Shown here in pieces: positions 23,863 to 36,480 of a DNA stretch of 64,000 nucleotides. The stretch spans positions 55,188,282-55,252,281 of the forward strand of contig CM055098.1 of assembly GCA_029204225.1 (NCBI GenBank), written 5' to 3'. A program made the position numbers and the translations under genes. Numbering within the stretch: position 1 is the first letter of the stretch; each line of letters begins with the position of its first letter. Below the pieces are notes generated by a model. That model saw only the letters and a list, made by a program, of their open reading frames with translations, made no database searches and was not told the origin of the DNA. This DNA is from Diphasiastrum complanatum (Eukaryota; Streptophyta; Lycopodiopsida; Lycopodiales; Lycopodiaceae).

Positions 23863-24229
23863 TTACTTGATGTATTGGTCTACATGAACATAAGCATAAT
23901 TGATAATTAACATGTATCCATTTGTATGCTATTGAAATTCGTCCTTTTTATATAGCAAGGATAAGCTCAATAATCTCATTTGAGTTACAATTCTTCCATA
24001 CATTTCACACATGGTCTTAATCAAGAAGACTTACTCTACAAGTTACGATAGCACATTTAAGTCTTTTACATAACTCAATATTTATATGATAAGACATGAT
24101 TTTTGGGTAGCTATGGCAACAATATCGAGAAAGGATGTTCATGCAAAAAGTTCAAAGAAGTATATGAGAACTATTGAAAGTTTACCTTATCAATATCAAA
24201 TTGACATTATTCTAAACACTAGGGTTGTG

Positions 24230-24600
24230 AAAGGAGGAACTTTTTGTGCCAAGTGTGCATTAAATGAGTATATACTTATGAAGGCTATGATCAAACACTC
24301 TATATTGTTACTAGACAACAACTCAAATATATCCAATTATAAAGAACTGTACAAATTTACAGCCAAAACCATTAGAAGTATCGAGCTTAGAACTTTCTCA
24401 TGGAGGCACTGAACGTGCATCAATCTGACAACAATTTGCATCAAATGACTATATGGTCACCAACGTTATAAGCAAAAACTATACTTTGTTACTAGAGAAT
24501 GACTCAAAAAGATCCCCTTGTAAAAAAGTGTGCAAATTTACAACCAAAATGTTTAGAAATATCAAACTTAGAGCATTCTCATGGAGGTAGTTCCCAATAA
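24230..24600 (+). repeat. imperfect tandem duplication, period about 182 bp x 2
   Basis: Copy one (from about 24256, TGCATTAAATGAGTATAT) and copy two (from about 24436, TGCATCAAATGACTATAT) align through TTGTTACTAGA, ACAAATTTACA(G/A)CCAAAA and TTCTCATGGAGGCA/TAGT. An open frame of 108 codons (24086-24412) spans copy one, but copy two does not stay open, and no protein family was recognised. Confidence 0.8.
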
Positions 24601-26272
24601 ATTAGGACTACATAGAAAGTAAGCATTATAATTAAATTATTACAGAGGAGGTTGCTTACTGTCAAAATGTCACATTGAGCTAGAAGGTCAATAACCCTAA
24701 TCACAAAAAAAGTAGCTATCACTTTTGATACAACCTACTCAAATGTCATTGTCTTTGGGCTCTTTTTTTCCTGGAAGAGCAATGCCTATGTCCATGGCAA
24801 GTGGCTTGAAGTTGGCTAATTTCCAAAGTAATCCACATGGAGTGATTGCAATAGTAAAATATATGAGAGATGTTTTAACTTCAAAGTTGTAGAAGGGATA
24901 AACTTGGTAAAAAAATAGGCCACTTTGTATGCAATGGATGGAGTGTGCGAGGACACATCAGGCAAAAGTTGTGAGTGTGGCTTAAAGTGTTTTTGACAAA
25001 TTTTAAATGCTTTTTTTTTTTAAGTTCTTTCACTAGCATGGGCTAGTATATAAATTTTTCAATTGTGGATTTCTAGGTCTCTAATATCATCAAGGGAGAA
25101 TTCTTAAATGGAAATGGAATAATCTGAAGAAGTGGAGATGACTAGTTTGAGAAGTGGTGCTTCTTATTTGCTAAGGTTCAATAGTGAAAAAGGGTGGCAG
25201 TAAAGTGAAAAGGTAGGAGTTGAAAGAATTGGGTTTTTTCATGAGGAAAAGGCATGTTCGAGATTGAGTTAGAGTAACCACTAGACATAAAAAGCTCAGA
25301 GAACAAAAGAAAAATCATCTAGCATATTATTGATTCCATAGTTCCATTCAAATTTTGACAAGGACAACTATGGAGGAGATGTTCCTAAGGGTGAGGCAAC
25401 TTCTTGATTTGGAGCCAATAATCCTTACAAGGTAGTGTAGGTTATTTGGAGAGAGAGAACGAAATAACACATAGTTTCTCTTGACAAGTCAAGACCAAAT
25501 TGTTTGAAACCTTTATTCATAAACCAACAAGGTAAAACAAGGCTGAAAAGTGTATATAATACTCAGAAAGGCACCGTAAAGCAAAAATATTTGAAGGCAT
25601 CTAATTAGGTGCTCTCTACTATCAAGACTCAACACAAGAGAGTAGAAGCTAGCATAATATAAATTCTTCCCCTTTCTATGGGCCCCCTTCTCCACTCTTA
25701 TAGATGGGGAAATCCTTCTCTCTAAACACTAGAGGGAGCCAATGGGAAGAGAGAAGGCAAACGAAAGGTTAAGAGACTCCTTCCATAACTTATGCTTCTT
25801 AAAATGCAATTGTATAAATCAAGGATCCCCATTAGGTGGGCACTCCAAGTAAGGCCCAATGACTAACAAGTGATGGTAAACTTTGGCCCAAGGCCAAATA
25901 TGTGAACATGGCTCAAGGTTTAGGGGTACCGGTATGGTCCAACGCTCACAGTAAAGGCCCCCTAACACCTCACAAGGTTCGATACCTCCATCTAAGGTAA
26001 ATACCTTTATCCAAAGGCACCTACCCTTATCCAAGGGTGTCATGCCACTTAGCCTGCTAGAGACTATGCAGGCACATAGGGGACACTGAAGTACACTACC
26101 AATTGCATAGGTATGTAACAATAAGCCTAAATTATTTGTAAAGTTGTTGCTAGATTTTTACAAAAATTGATCTAGACCTACTATTGCTCCAGGTTTGTGG
26201 CTCTCCTACTCAAGTTCCAACGAATGTGAAAACATATTGAAGGGTTTTATTTTTTCGGGGAAGGGTTCCGAT
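24601..26272. other. unassigned stretch, LTR-like in part
   Basis: No protein family recognised. The part from 25460 to 26120 is less AT-rich, with small repeats such as CCTTTATCCAAAGGCACC and CCCTTATCCAAGGGTG; a 100-codon minus frame (26121-25819) there has no known motif. It may be a decayed LTR. Confidence 0.35.
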
Positions 26273-26295
26273 GTTCCGGAAGATGCTTCCGGAAC
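26273..26295. repeat. perfect short palindrome
   Basis: GTTCCGGAAG, then ATG, then CTTCCGGAAC: ten-base arms with a three-base loop. A stable hairpin of unknown role, far from the nearest coding exon. Confidence 0.9.
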
Positions 26296-28002
26296 GCTTT
26301 CCGACACAACTTAGCTTCACACAAAACTCATCCACCATGTCACAAAAGAAAGTGTCAGAGACATTAAGATAGTTCATTTATTGAGTTTGTGTCATTTCAT
26401 GAATTACTGTGGAGATCTCCTGCATGTTTGACTTAATAATAAATGTATTCAACTAAAAAAATTTGAGTATTTTCTTAGCGGTCAAATAGTCTGTCACAAA
26501 CACTAATATATCGACACCATCCCCACCCTTGACATATTTGGGGGAATCCCTTGAAACTTAACAGTTTTCTTTTGAATTCTACTAATGAAAGTGATCCGGA
26601 AACTTTAAGGATAGAAGTAGATGACACCAGATCAAAACTCCTGATAAAGCTTCTCAATTCAGCAAACCTAAATTTCAGAACTGACAAGAATCCACACTTC
26701 CAAGATTGCCAGAAACAGGACATTTAGAGATTAACATACATCAGTACTTGTTCAGAGAAATAAGTCTGAATTCAAGCTGTGCTTTTTGAGCTGTGGAATC
26801 TTATGGTTATCTGAAAGCACCATATTAAGGAGGGAATATTGGCTACTATGTATGTGTTAATATGCTCTTTTTGGGTGTTCTGTTTACACAAAGTAAGAAG
26901 GCATTTAAAATATAGAAAGCATTAAATGCACTCTGTATTCACCAATGCACAAAGCAGTTTTGCTGTATTTATTAAACGTGCATTGAAAAAGGTCTATAGA
27001 ACACAGTTCTGCTCAATGGGCTTTATCGAAGAATAAGAGTAGCTTTCACCCCTTGTCAGCATGAATAAGAATTATAACAGCAGGAATCAGTATAACATGA
27101 GAAGCCAGCCCCTCCCTCTCTCCCTGCTTGAATGATGCTTCCTGAAAAAGATAATTTCGTTTAGGAAGATTATCATGCAACTTAAATCTGAAATTTTATT
27201 GATAACGGGGATGCACTAATTATCTAGCAGGAACCAGTCTTGTGTAGAAAGCTCCCCCACCCCCTTCCTCTCACAAATGATATATTTATCTTGCAGAGAT
27301 GTGTGTGAACTGCCTTCAATATACACGGCAAACTAGAGGGAGGGAAACGCAATCTCATCTTTAGAAGGACGAGGTAAGAAAATCAAGACAACTTGTTCGA
27401 AAATGCTGTGACAGGAGTAGCTTCGAGGATCTTAATTAGAAAGCATAATCAATATACGTATGTTGATAGCTTCATGGAACTGGAATACATTGCATCTGCA
27501 TTTGCCAAAATGCCAAAACTCAAACTATATGGATGCATACATTAGATCATGAACAGATAGCATGGACATATCTTAAAATTTTTGTGATCCTTAAAAGGTC
27601 AAGTAACAAAATTTCATGAAAAGCAGATACCACATAGCCGAACAAAAACTTCTCTTAGTGAGTGGGCACGTGCTTTCATGTTCTGTTACAAAGCCATGCT
27701 GCCTCGCATCCAATTGCCAAACCAAAAACAGGATATCTCCAGCTCGTGCATGGATCCAAATTCAAACTTGTATAGAACTCCTTACGAGATCATTACTGAA
27801 GTTTCTTTGATTGACAACAACACAAACAACAACAAATTTGCATGAAAACTCTACGCTTATATGTTCCAGCCATGCCTCTTTCCACTAATTGCACAAAAGT
27901 GCGAAGGATTTCTGGACTCTACTTACACTGACCATATTTTCAAAACCAAGCAGCTTAATAACAATCTTGGAGCTATGAATAGCCTCAATAGAAAGTCTTG
28001 CA
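26296..28002. other. downstream region of the p23 gene, no gene recognised
   Basis: This stretch includes the 3' untranslated region and downstream flank of the minus-strand p23 gene. No polyadenylation site could be fixed. No transposon protein motif was recognised. Confidence 0.4.
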
Positions 28003-31000
28003 TCAGGCATGTATTTCTGGCTCCTCTACAGGCTTGCTTTGAGGCTCAGGTTCTGACTCAGCAAGCTCTGCACAAAATACAAAATATTACAAGTGATGTC
28101 AGTTGAACTTCCAGAAACTTTGATGCAAACATATAACAGGCAAAAAGGACTGAAAGCATTGGAAATCTCATGTTCTATGGCTCAGTACACGAGACATTCT
28201 TTGGCCCGCAATATTCACTACTCAAGTGACTATACAGTTGAGCTTTGAGTAAATTGAACTGGAGGAAACTTGGACCGGTCAAACCACAAGAGAGTTAAAG
28301 GGCTCAATCACTTGGAAAGACTACGCTGTCAGTAAGCACAGCATGAAAATGCAGTACTCTGGAAACAGGATGAGCATATTGCCTTTCTAATTGCTGAGAC
28401 ACAGAAGGATAACCTTGTCAATTATCCCCAGTTTCGATTGTAAAAACTAAACTCAAACTGGCATACAAACTTAACGATTCGCTAATCAAGTATATGCATA
28501 CTGCATCACTGCGGTATACTAGCCAAGCTTGTAAGTTACACCAATATCAAGTTTTCCAGTTCCAGACAAAAAACCTTTAAAATCAATAAATGGACATTGG
28601 GTACGTAAACAAATAGATTGAAAAACCTTAAACACTCATGAGGGTTACCGTGAGCAATTCAAAGCAGTGCATCTCAACCAGACCTCATCTATAAACCAGA
28701 TTGACTGCTGGACTAACTACAAACATGCCTTAATCAAAAGACTCTTGCATCAAACTTAATTGCAGAGATATTAAAAGGCTCTCCCTAATACTGGCATACC
28801 CTTTCATCTACCTTAGGGAACAATTCAAGGGGTAAAAAATTTCTAGCTAATTTACAACTTGAAATACAAAATCAGAAAGCTTGAATGTAGATCTCTAGGC
28901 TTCAACATCTAGTAGCCTGTTGACCAGAAACTTTTCAATTAAGAACTGCCACACCTGATTTGGGGCTACTGAATTAGTATTTGATTCAGGTTCATAAATA
29001 GAATGTTATGCTCCCTAAAATTTGAAGCCAATACGGTCCATTCACGGATTTTCAAACATACCTTCGTCGTCGTCGTCAGCCTCCCCTCCAGCACCAAACT
29101 TCTGAAAACAAAATTCCAGTCACAAGATCAATCCACAACAAAATTCCAGTCACAAAATTAGCAAAAGTTACACCAGTACGGCAATCTCAAACACGACACC
29201 ATGAAATAAGACTCTTGAGGCAAAAATCATTGGTATATCCAAAATAAAACGATGCTTACCGAGAAATCATCCATTCCACCCAGATCAAAGTTGTCAACTG
29301 CAACAAAAAAAAGAGAATTTTACATATTTTATCAAATTGCAGAATACCTGATACTTGGAAAAAAGGATTTGCATTACAAAAACATGGCCAGGAATAGTCA
29401 AGTAATTAAGGTGATCCAAGAGCTGATTTGGATGTGAACATTTTAAGAAAATGTATTGCAGCACGAATCAAAAAGACATGTGTAGAGATGTGCATGATCA
29501 GTAAAAAATTCCTGATAACGTTTTATCCTCAAAAGACCTGACAAGGACAAAATTGCGATTGACAGCAACTTACACTTAGAAGTTTCCTGCTCTTCATTGT
29601 CATCCTCATCCACCCACCTATCCCAATCCACCTTAATGTAGGGAGGTGTTCTTCCTTCAGATTTTAGTAGCCTCTTCCACCATACTTTCTCACCTTTCTG
29701 AATGACAATAAATATGTGCCTTGGACCAACACTGATCTTACTTGCCTGTATCAGAACATAACAGATCTATGACTGAACAAATATGGGATAAGGCAATGGA
29801 CTTGTGTAAGGTAAGAGTCATATCAAAATCTCCTAGCACAAAGCAAAAACCAGCTCCCACATTTGCGGCATTAGTTATAAACTAAAGATCATACGAATGT
29901 TTCCCATATTTATCAAGATAAATCCCTTCACATATGAAACATCCTCGCTTCCTAGCATAAGGCATCGTCTTTATTGGTTTTCTTTTGATGTCTAGTAGAA
30001 TAAGAGCACAAAAATACAATTACAGTCATTTAACAGATGATACAGATGATTCACATATGATACAGATGATTGACAGATTTCACAGATAATTTCACAGAAT
30101 TCACAGATTTTTTTGGCCCTTTTTTTGTATATTTTTGGGTTATTTTTGGGGGGGGAAACTATAAAAAAATTAAATTAATTTATTAATCAGTACAGTTCAC
30201 CACGGTTCTGGGCAAAAAAATTTAAGAACCGTACGGTTCACTGTACAGTTCTCAGAACCGTGGTGAACCGATAACGGTTCATTGATTCTATGGTTCAAAA
30301 CATTGCAAATTGAAATTATGATTATAGATAACAAATACTTGTTAGGCATTTGGTTGAAAACAATCAAGTTAGACTTCAAAGTGAGATGTACCTCTACATT
30401 CACTTTGTCATAAAGATCAAGTTCAGTTACATAAAGGTAGTCCTCAGGTCCAGCTGATGCCGAAAAAATAAACTTTCCCTCTGGTTCAAGCTTCACTTTG
30501 GGGTTCTTTGCATCAGGTAACGCCACAGTCAAATAGACCTTGTCGGAGTGCTGTGCCCACACAATCTCTGGATGCCGACTGCTTCATTACACATAGCAAA
30601 ATAGAAAATAAAAAATTAAACCGATCCAAATAGTGATACATAGAACAAATCTGTGCTGTAAACTAGAAGACTATCTGTTACTACTTACTCGCTTCCCATT
30701 TTCCATAACAACTAGGCAACATCTTCAAAGTACTATGGACAATACCTGTCAATTCTGATATATTAAATGCAAAAATTACGTATAAACGCTTCCAACTCAC
30801 AAAAGGGCATTCTCCAGTCATCAAAGAAGTTGGGCCAGGGAAAAGTTCTCCCAACTTTGCAAAATTCAACAAACAACATGGTTATGTACCTTCCAAACAT
30901 CAAATTGGTTGCTAAGCAATAGTAAGAATTACTTTCTCCACTTGATAAACATGATCCAGTGAGTCACGAGAGAATATTATAAAGATGAAATCCAATGAAA

Positions 31001-34000
31001 ACTAAAGCATGCACTGTGTTCCTTGAACTTGCATAAATAGAAGAGCTATGTAAAACAAAATAGCAATGCACATGTTCAACTTGATATTGCATCAAGGAAA
31101 AAGGTTAGAAAGAAAGGTTTGCAAGATAAGAGATTGGAGGTAGATCACAGGGCCAATTATTACTTATAAGGATCATAAAACGTTAGGCCTTCTAACTTGA
31201 GTAGGTAATAGCAGTCTACCCATCGACTCTGAAGACTTAAATACGACATAACTTGTTCACATCAAAAATTACAAATACCAGCAATGTCTCCACATATACC
31301 TACCACATAACATAGAATTATACCGTTTGAAGAGTTCTTCCTAAGGGCGCATTCAGGAACCGACTGGCCCTACAGGCAACTTGATTTAACTTAGGTAGCT
31401 TGCTTTGCACCCGAACTATAAGCATCAAAGTTCACATCATAAAAGTTTGGCATGAAATTCACCAGGTTTTTTTTTCCATAAGTAACTTCTCAAGAAATCA
31501 TCCCTCGATATATTGCTGGAATGTCTGCCCTCCAAAATATCATGTGGGTTCTTTTCACTCTACTTTGGAGCCAGTGTGTCTCTTGCATCGACATTGTAGT
31601 ATCAGCACATCGATAAATATGCATCACCATATTTGATGCAAACAATGCCTAGATCTCCCAACAGTCCAGGCTAGCTTGCACCTTGCCCTTCTGCAAATTT
31701 CTGGCCATTGTTCCTTCCTTTGTTTCTGAACGTACTTCCACAGCTTCACAACCTCCTTATTTTGTAGATATACTTCAGTTTCAGATACTTAATGTCTACA
31801 CGAGATGCACCCAACCTCCTGATGCTACTCTTTTGCCAATGTGTTTTAAGATTATAGCACACAACATTCATTCAAGACATGAGGGAGATGGAGAGGGAAC
31901 AAACAATGCTTGTATTTAAATATAGCATATTGTGCTATAATGAGAAGGATAGAGATGAAGATTGAGTTATGTAGAAGTTGTCTCCTCACGTCTAGTCCAC
32001 TAGTGTAAAGTCCATCTACACATAGAAGGACCAGACCTCATTGATTCGATCATATGAGGCACAATGGCATGCAGTAGCTGATTAATATCTTATGCACATT
32101 CAGTTGACGACTCTCAAAATGTCATTTGTCATCAATATGGATGTGTCGAGCATCATATCTCCAACGCGTGCCCTTGATCAGATATCTATGATCAACAAAA
32201 AATCTTCAGTCAACATTGAGCAAACATCCAAAGGCTATGCAAAGGACAAACTTTTCTCCTATACATGCATGGTCCGAAACAAGATGAGATAGCATTTCCT
32301 TCATCCAACGAGTTCATCTTCTAGGCGAGACTCTGTAACTGTATATGAGAGCTGTCCAACAATCTCATCAATCTCGTATAAAAATATGACACAAGTGCAC
32401 ATAAAACAGCTCAAAACATAGTTCGTTTTTAACAAAGAGAGCAATAGCTGCCTCTTTCTATTTCACATTACTCTTATCCTTGAACTTCTTAACCTTCAAA
32501 TCTAGCTTCATGTTGAGACATTGGTTGACATTATAGCCAACAATACACACAATAATAGCATTGAACGTCTCTTGTTGCCTGTAGTAACAAACGCCAGATC
32601 AAGACGTTCCTCTTTCAGGAATGCAGCCATCATGCCATCTAAAGTTTGATCAAGAAGATTGCTAACTGTTTTACTCTACTATGCGGGAACTCTATTGAGA
32701 AGTACTGCCCATTAAATCATCTTTCGGAAAAACATTGCCACTTTTCACAACTTGATTCATGAGTGATTAAGGTGATCAGCCAATGATTTAGCGAATTCAA
32801 GCTTCAAGCTACACAATTGTTGTTTTAGCAAGATTTAAGTATTTCTCCCTTAGGAACCAAATACAATTGCAAGTGGCTTCCAAATCTCTTCCAGTGTTTT
32901 GGTGAGATTCAAATGGTACATCTAAAATCTGCCAAACTAAGACAAATGCAAGCAACAACTTTTTGGTTGCGTACATCAAATCTTGGAAAATCTTCCGAAT
33001 CGGTCGGTTTGGATTTAGAACCGTCAAATTTAACATGTCTCACCACAACAAATGCATGGGTTTTCAACATGTCTGCATCCTTGATACAAGCAAGAACTCA
33101 ACATGTTGTCTCTCTCATCATTCATTTCACATTTTGTCTTCCTAACCTAGAAAGTAAAAACTATTGCATGGCAACATTAACCAGATGAGAGCATGCAGCA
33201 TTCATCCAAGAAATTAAAGAGATGCAGAGAGAACTCACAATGCTTGTAATCTAGAATACAATACACTACAATAAGAGTAAGAGAGATAAATATGAGATGC
33301 AAGAGCTGTGTCTCCTCACATCTAGTCCTTTTACACATAGGAACAAACCTCATTAGTTACATCATGTGAGGCACAATAGCTAGCTTATTTATTTGATATA
33401 CTAAATGCATTCAAGTACATTAAGTAAAAATGTGTGCACTTCACTTACATATACATGAGGTAGAGTGCAATTACTCACTATCATAGCGAATTACAACTTT
33501 CCTAAAAAAAATTAAGTAGCATGGTGTGCTAGAAAATGCTCTGATTGGAACATTGCCACAAAACGTGGGAGTGTTCTGATACACTTGTTTTGTAAGTGTT
33601 CAAAGACACGGCAAGTTGGAATGTTCCAACTTAGATAAGGACTGCAATTCTATTTCTATAATCCTCAGAAAGTAGACCCACGCCTCCCCATTCACAAGAG
33701 TGAAACATAAGCAGCAATAGCCTTAATAAGCATTACTGAGTGATTAGAAAGAGAAAAAGATAATCTCATAGCATTATGATTGAGTTCGGATAGAAAAACT
33801 AAAGCAAACCAGAAAGGACGGGGTTGCATTCCAGCAACTAAAATTCAGCACAAACTTAAATAACTGGGCTGCTTGTTGTCTGTAATTTGACACTAACAGA
33901 AACTTCTGGAAGATGCAAAAGCTCAGCTTTTAGTGACCTGATTCCACATAACTTCTAGTAGAGCTCATCTTGAGGCAAAAAGTGTTAAATAGTATAAATA

Positions 34001-34468
34001 TTCACCTCAAAGCATAGGGTACGGCAGGAAAGTAAGGTTTATCTAGTAGACTAAATTCAAAACTCGCAGTCTATTCTAGATTGTTCTTGTTAAACCTATT
34101 CTTCTGTTGGGTCTAAGCTTCTAAAATATTTCAAGTTAACGCTTGAAAGGATAACTAGCATGAGTGCAGCGCTGCAACAGCCACTAAAGGTTGAAATTAA
34201 ATTTCTGGCTACACTTGGGATTATAAGAGAGCTCAAAGATGATAAACCCTAAAAAATGCCATTCATCATAATAACCATGTATTCCAGTCGCAGTAAAGCA
34301 ATCGCTGCTAGCCTCATACCGTCACTTAGATTATAACCTTTTCGCAGCAACAAAAAAGTACATAGGCAGGCCTTACTCTAGTGAAGACGAAGGATCCAAA
34401 AATCACATACGGATCACAAAAATGAAGCCAAAAAAAATGCGTGAGTAGAATAAATGCACTTACCTCAT
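28003..34468 (-). CDS. p23/Sba1-type HSP90 co-chaperone, six exons, 168 residues
   Basis: Coding exons on the minus strand: 34468-34464, 30578-30392, 29745-29574, 29297-29260, 29101-29062, 28067-28003. All five introns have GT...AG ends and phases join without a stop. The protein starts MSRHPEIVWAQHSDKVYLTV and continues LPDAKNPKVKLEPEGKFIFS, the CS domain beta-sandwich. It then has EKVWWKRLLKSEGRTPPYIK and VDWDRWVDEDDNEE, the conserved p23 block that contacts HSP90. The C-terminal tail holds FDNFDLGGMDDFSKFGAGGE, a DDDDE run and an acidic Pro/Glu end. p23 proteins bind ATP-closed HSP90 in cytosol and nucleus and slow its ATPase. The tail lacks the long GGM repeats of some plant p23 proteins. 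Exon 1 codes only for Met, Ser start bases. Intron 1 is 3.9 kb. No disruption is seen, so it is likely functional. Confidence 0.94.
30033..30111. repeat. degenerate ACAGATGAT minisatellite in p23 intron 2
   Basis: About seven copies of ACAGAT or CACAGAT(T/A), some as TACAGATGAT, occur in 80 bp inside the second intron. No splice signal is affected. Confidence 0.8.
30195..30268. repeat. perfect 16-bp inverted repeat with inner palindrome, p23 intron 2
   Basis: GTTCACCACGGTTCTG (30195-30210) is exactly reverse-complementary to CAGAACCGTGGTGAAC (30253-30268). The 42-base loop contains GAACCGTACGGTTC, itself a perfect palindrome. More GGTTC copies follow. It may be a small foldback transposon. 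Confidence 0.9.
31857..33420 (-). mobile_element. decayed repeat-flanked element in p23 intron 1
   Basis: Two diverged direct copies, 31857-32095 and 33187-33400, share CATTCATCCAAGA-like, AATGCTTGTA, TCTCCTCAC(G/A)TCTAGTCC and CATATGAGGCACAAT-like blocks in the same order. They are probably the LTRs of an old retrotransposon lying wholly within the first intron. A minus-strand open stretch at 33036-32809 lies inside but shows no clear gag motif. PBS and PPT were not found, so boundaries are approximate. Confidence 0.5.
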
Positions 34469-34620
34469 GGCGCCTTGCTGCAGCTGATTCCTAATCCGGA
34501 GACGAGGGACGCGCGCGCAGTGCCTGCAACCGATAGATGGGTGGATCGCGCGAGCGCACGCGAAAGACAGAGACACACACACACACACACAGTGGCGAGA
34601 TATTTTTCAGGAAAGAAAAG
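34469..34620 (-). promoter_or_regulatory. 5' untranslated and proximal upstream region of the p23 gene
   Basis: Just upstream of the ATG the sequence becomes GC-rich with CGCGCGCG runs, then an (AC)n tract at 34571-34590. TTCAGGAA at 34606-34613 is a two-unit heat-shock-element match (TTCnnGAA), and an AAATATC string near it is a weak TATA candidate. Heat induction would fit an HSP90 partner but rests on this one short match. The transcription start is not known. Confidence 0.3.
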
Positions 34621-35527
34621 AAGGTAATATTAGGGCAAGGAGGAGGAGGAGGTCACTTGGTCACCCTTACTCTCACTTAGCCCCCTCCTTCATAACCCCT
34701 ATCTTTCATCATCTAGATTTTACACAAACACACACACACACACACATGATGGCCCCCTTCATTCTACTCCAACCTACGCCATGTTTTCCTACCTAATAAA
34801 CTAAAATCTAAAAATTTCTTTAAAAAAAGAGGCTTTATGGTGCGTTTTTTCCGCAAAGAACTAAGTCACTATAATGTATCCACAAAATGTACAAGGACAA
34901 AAAAAAACATATGATAGTCAATCAGTTTAAAGCAAGGAGAAACACTATACATTATTGAAAAGAAATTGGACCATATGTGCAAGGAGGCAGTCTAGTAGCT
35001 ATTGTATGAGTATCCAGCATTAACAACTAAAAAGCAGCTAGAAAATGCACATCAAACTATTAGCACATAGAACCCAAAAGAGGTGTCGTAGCGCCAGCAG
35101 AATTATTTAGCTTTGAGAGACATCCTACAGACATGCCAAAAGATGACATACGGTCCATGACCTAACAATCTCCTAAGAGTTTGCCAGGATATGACAATGG
35201 TGTACATGGGCAAGCCAGTGAAGGATTTTGAGTCCTTTACTAACCAAGGCCAAGCGGAGCCTTAGGTGGGACAAAAATAAGAAAGGAAAAATCATGAGAG
35301 AACATGGCTAAAGCCCAAATAGGCTCATTAGTAGAGAGGAAGGCCAATGACGACCAATGAAAAAGAAAAAAGAGCTCAAAAAGAGTAGAACCAATATTTT
35401 TGAGAACGAAGGGTCCCGTAAGGCAAACCGCCAAAGCTGGACAACTTGTAAAATGAGGGAAGGGGCTGTAGCAACGAAGGAGCAGCAAAACAACAATATA
35501 CATAAAAAGAGAAGAAAGAGATGCCAA
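34621..35527. other. upstream intergenic stretch with a second (CA)n tract
   Basis: A (CA)n tract lies at about 34725-34746. A minus-strand frame at 35569-35240 (109 codons, hydrophobic) overlaps another open frame and has no recognised motif. It may be part of an LTR. Confidence 0.35.
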
Positions 35528-35849
35528 TGTTGAGTATGTAGGAATTCGGTGGGCCTTCAACGGATGCAACTTAACCTTTCTGGTTCAGAGGTTGCACCGT
35601 GATGCAACTTAACCTTTCTGGTTCAGAGGTTGCACCAAAATCATGGAGCCTTTTGCCCCTTCCGTGAGCCGCGTTCCGGGATCCCGTCCCCGGACGTCTA
35701 GCCGCCCACGAATCCAAGTGCTGGGGCTGGTACCAGGGGACATTAAACACTTAGACATTTATCACTTATATCCACTTTGAACAAAGTCCCACTTCTACTT
35801 ATGGGATTTCTTTGAGTGTGGACGGTGGCTCCACTTTGCCATTCCAACA
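35528..35849 (-). repeat. probable LTR ending at a PPT
   Basis: This 322-bp stretch begins TGTTGAG and ends TTCCAACA, giving TG...CA ends with a five-base inverted terminus. On the minus strand it is directly preceded by the purine tract TGAGGGGGAG (35850-35859), as a 3' LTR should be. It contains a perfect 36-bp tandem duplication. Confidence 0.5.
35563..35636 (+). repeat. perfect tandem duplication, 36 bp x 2 with a 2-bp spacer
   Basis: Two identical copies starting GATGCAACTTAACC and ending GAGGTTGCACC lie at 35563-35598 and 35601-35636. Each unit can fold weakly on itself (GATGCAAC against GTTGCACC). Identity of the copies implies a recent duplication. Confidence 0.95.
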
Positions 35850-36480
35850 CTCCCCCTCAAAGTGGGGCACAGGTCACATTGCCTGCTCTGATACCATGTT
35901 GGGAGAAAGAGGGTGTGTCATGTGTGAGAAACGAAAAATAGCTCAAAAAGAAAACGAACACAAAAAAGAAGCGAACGAGAAACGAACTTGAACGGAAAGT
36001 GTTCATGCGCAGCGGAATGAGCTATATGACTCTTTCCCTAAGCATGACTACGCCTATCATAAACGAATAGGATGTTAGTAATAGAAATCACGGTCATTCT
36101 GATTACGTAGCCAAACGTTAATAAAGCACCAGAAGAATATTTGTCGCGAATAGCTAGACAAATTATTAGTCGCGAATGATTCACGAAAGAGCTAGACTGA
36201 GCTCGACTGATAATCAGTCGCGAATGATTCGCGAAAGGCAAGACTAAATATTGGTCGTCAACAACTAGACTAATAATAACTCGCTAAAATAGATTGTCAG
36301 ATTGAGCAACAAAAAAAGTCAGACAGAATGAAGAATAAGCATAGCAACATTGACACAAATCTGAATGCTAAACAAAAGAGCTGTTATCAAATTAAGTATT
36401 GCAAAATATACATGTCAATAATGTGGTAGAGCACAAGACAATAGCGGACAAAACCGTGTGCTCTACAAAGCTAATTCAAT
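35850..36480 (-). mobile_element. PPT-PBS module and 5' LTR of a minute or collapsed Copia-type element
   Basis: Only 47 bp separate a PPT (35850-35859) from the PBS GCTCTGATACCA (35885-35896), which abuts TGTTGGGAG, the end of a minus-strand 5' LTR starting at 35897. This is the layout of a TRIM-like element or of an element with nearly all its interior deleted. Inside the right LTR, at 36147-36240, GTCGCGAATGATTC(A/G)CGAAAG recurs with GCTAGAC spacers. The right boundary is not defined. Confidence 0.5.

Noticed and set aside
25819..26121. 100-codon minus-strand frame in a less AT-rich patch
   Set aside because: Short internal repeats and no recognised motif; more like a decayed LTR than a gene.
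33613..33632. Perfect 20-bp palindrome AAGTTGGAATGTTCCAACTT in p23 intron 1
   Set aside because: Short, isolated and without further copies in the window; not enough to call an element.
35240..35569. 109-codon hydrophobic minus-strand frame that could be a membrane protein
   Set aside because: A second frame on the same strand is also open, there is no family match, and it runs into LTR-like sequence.
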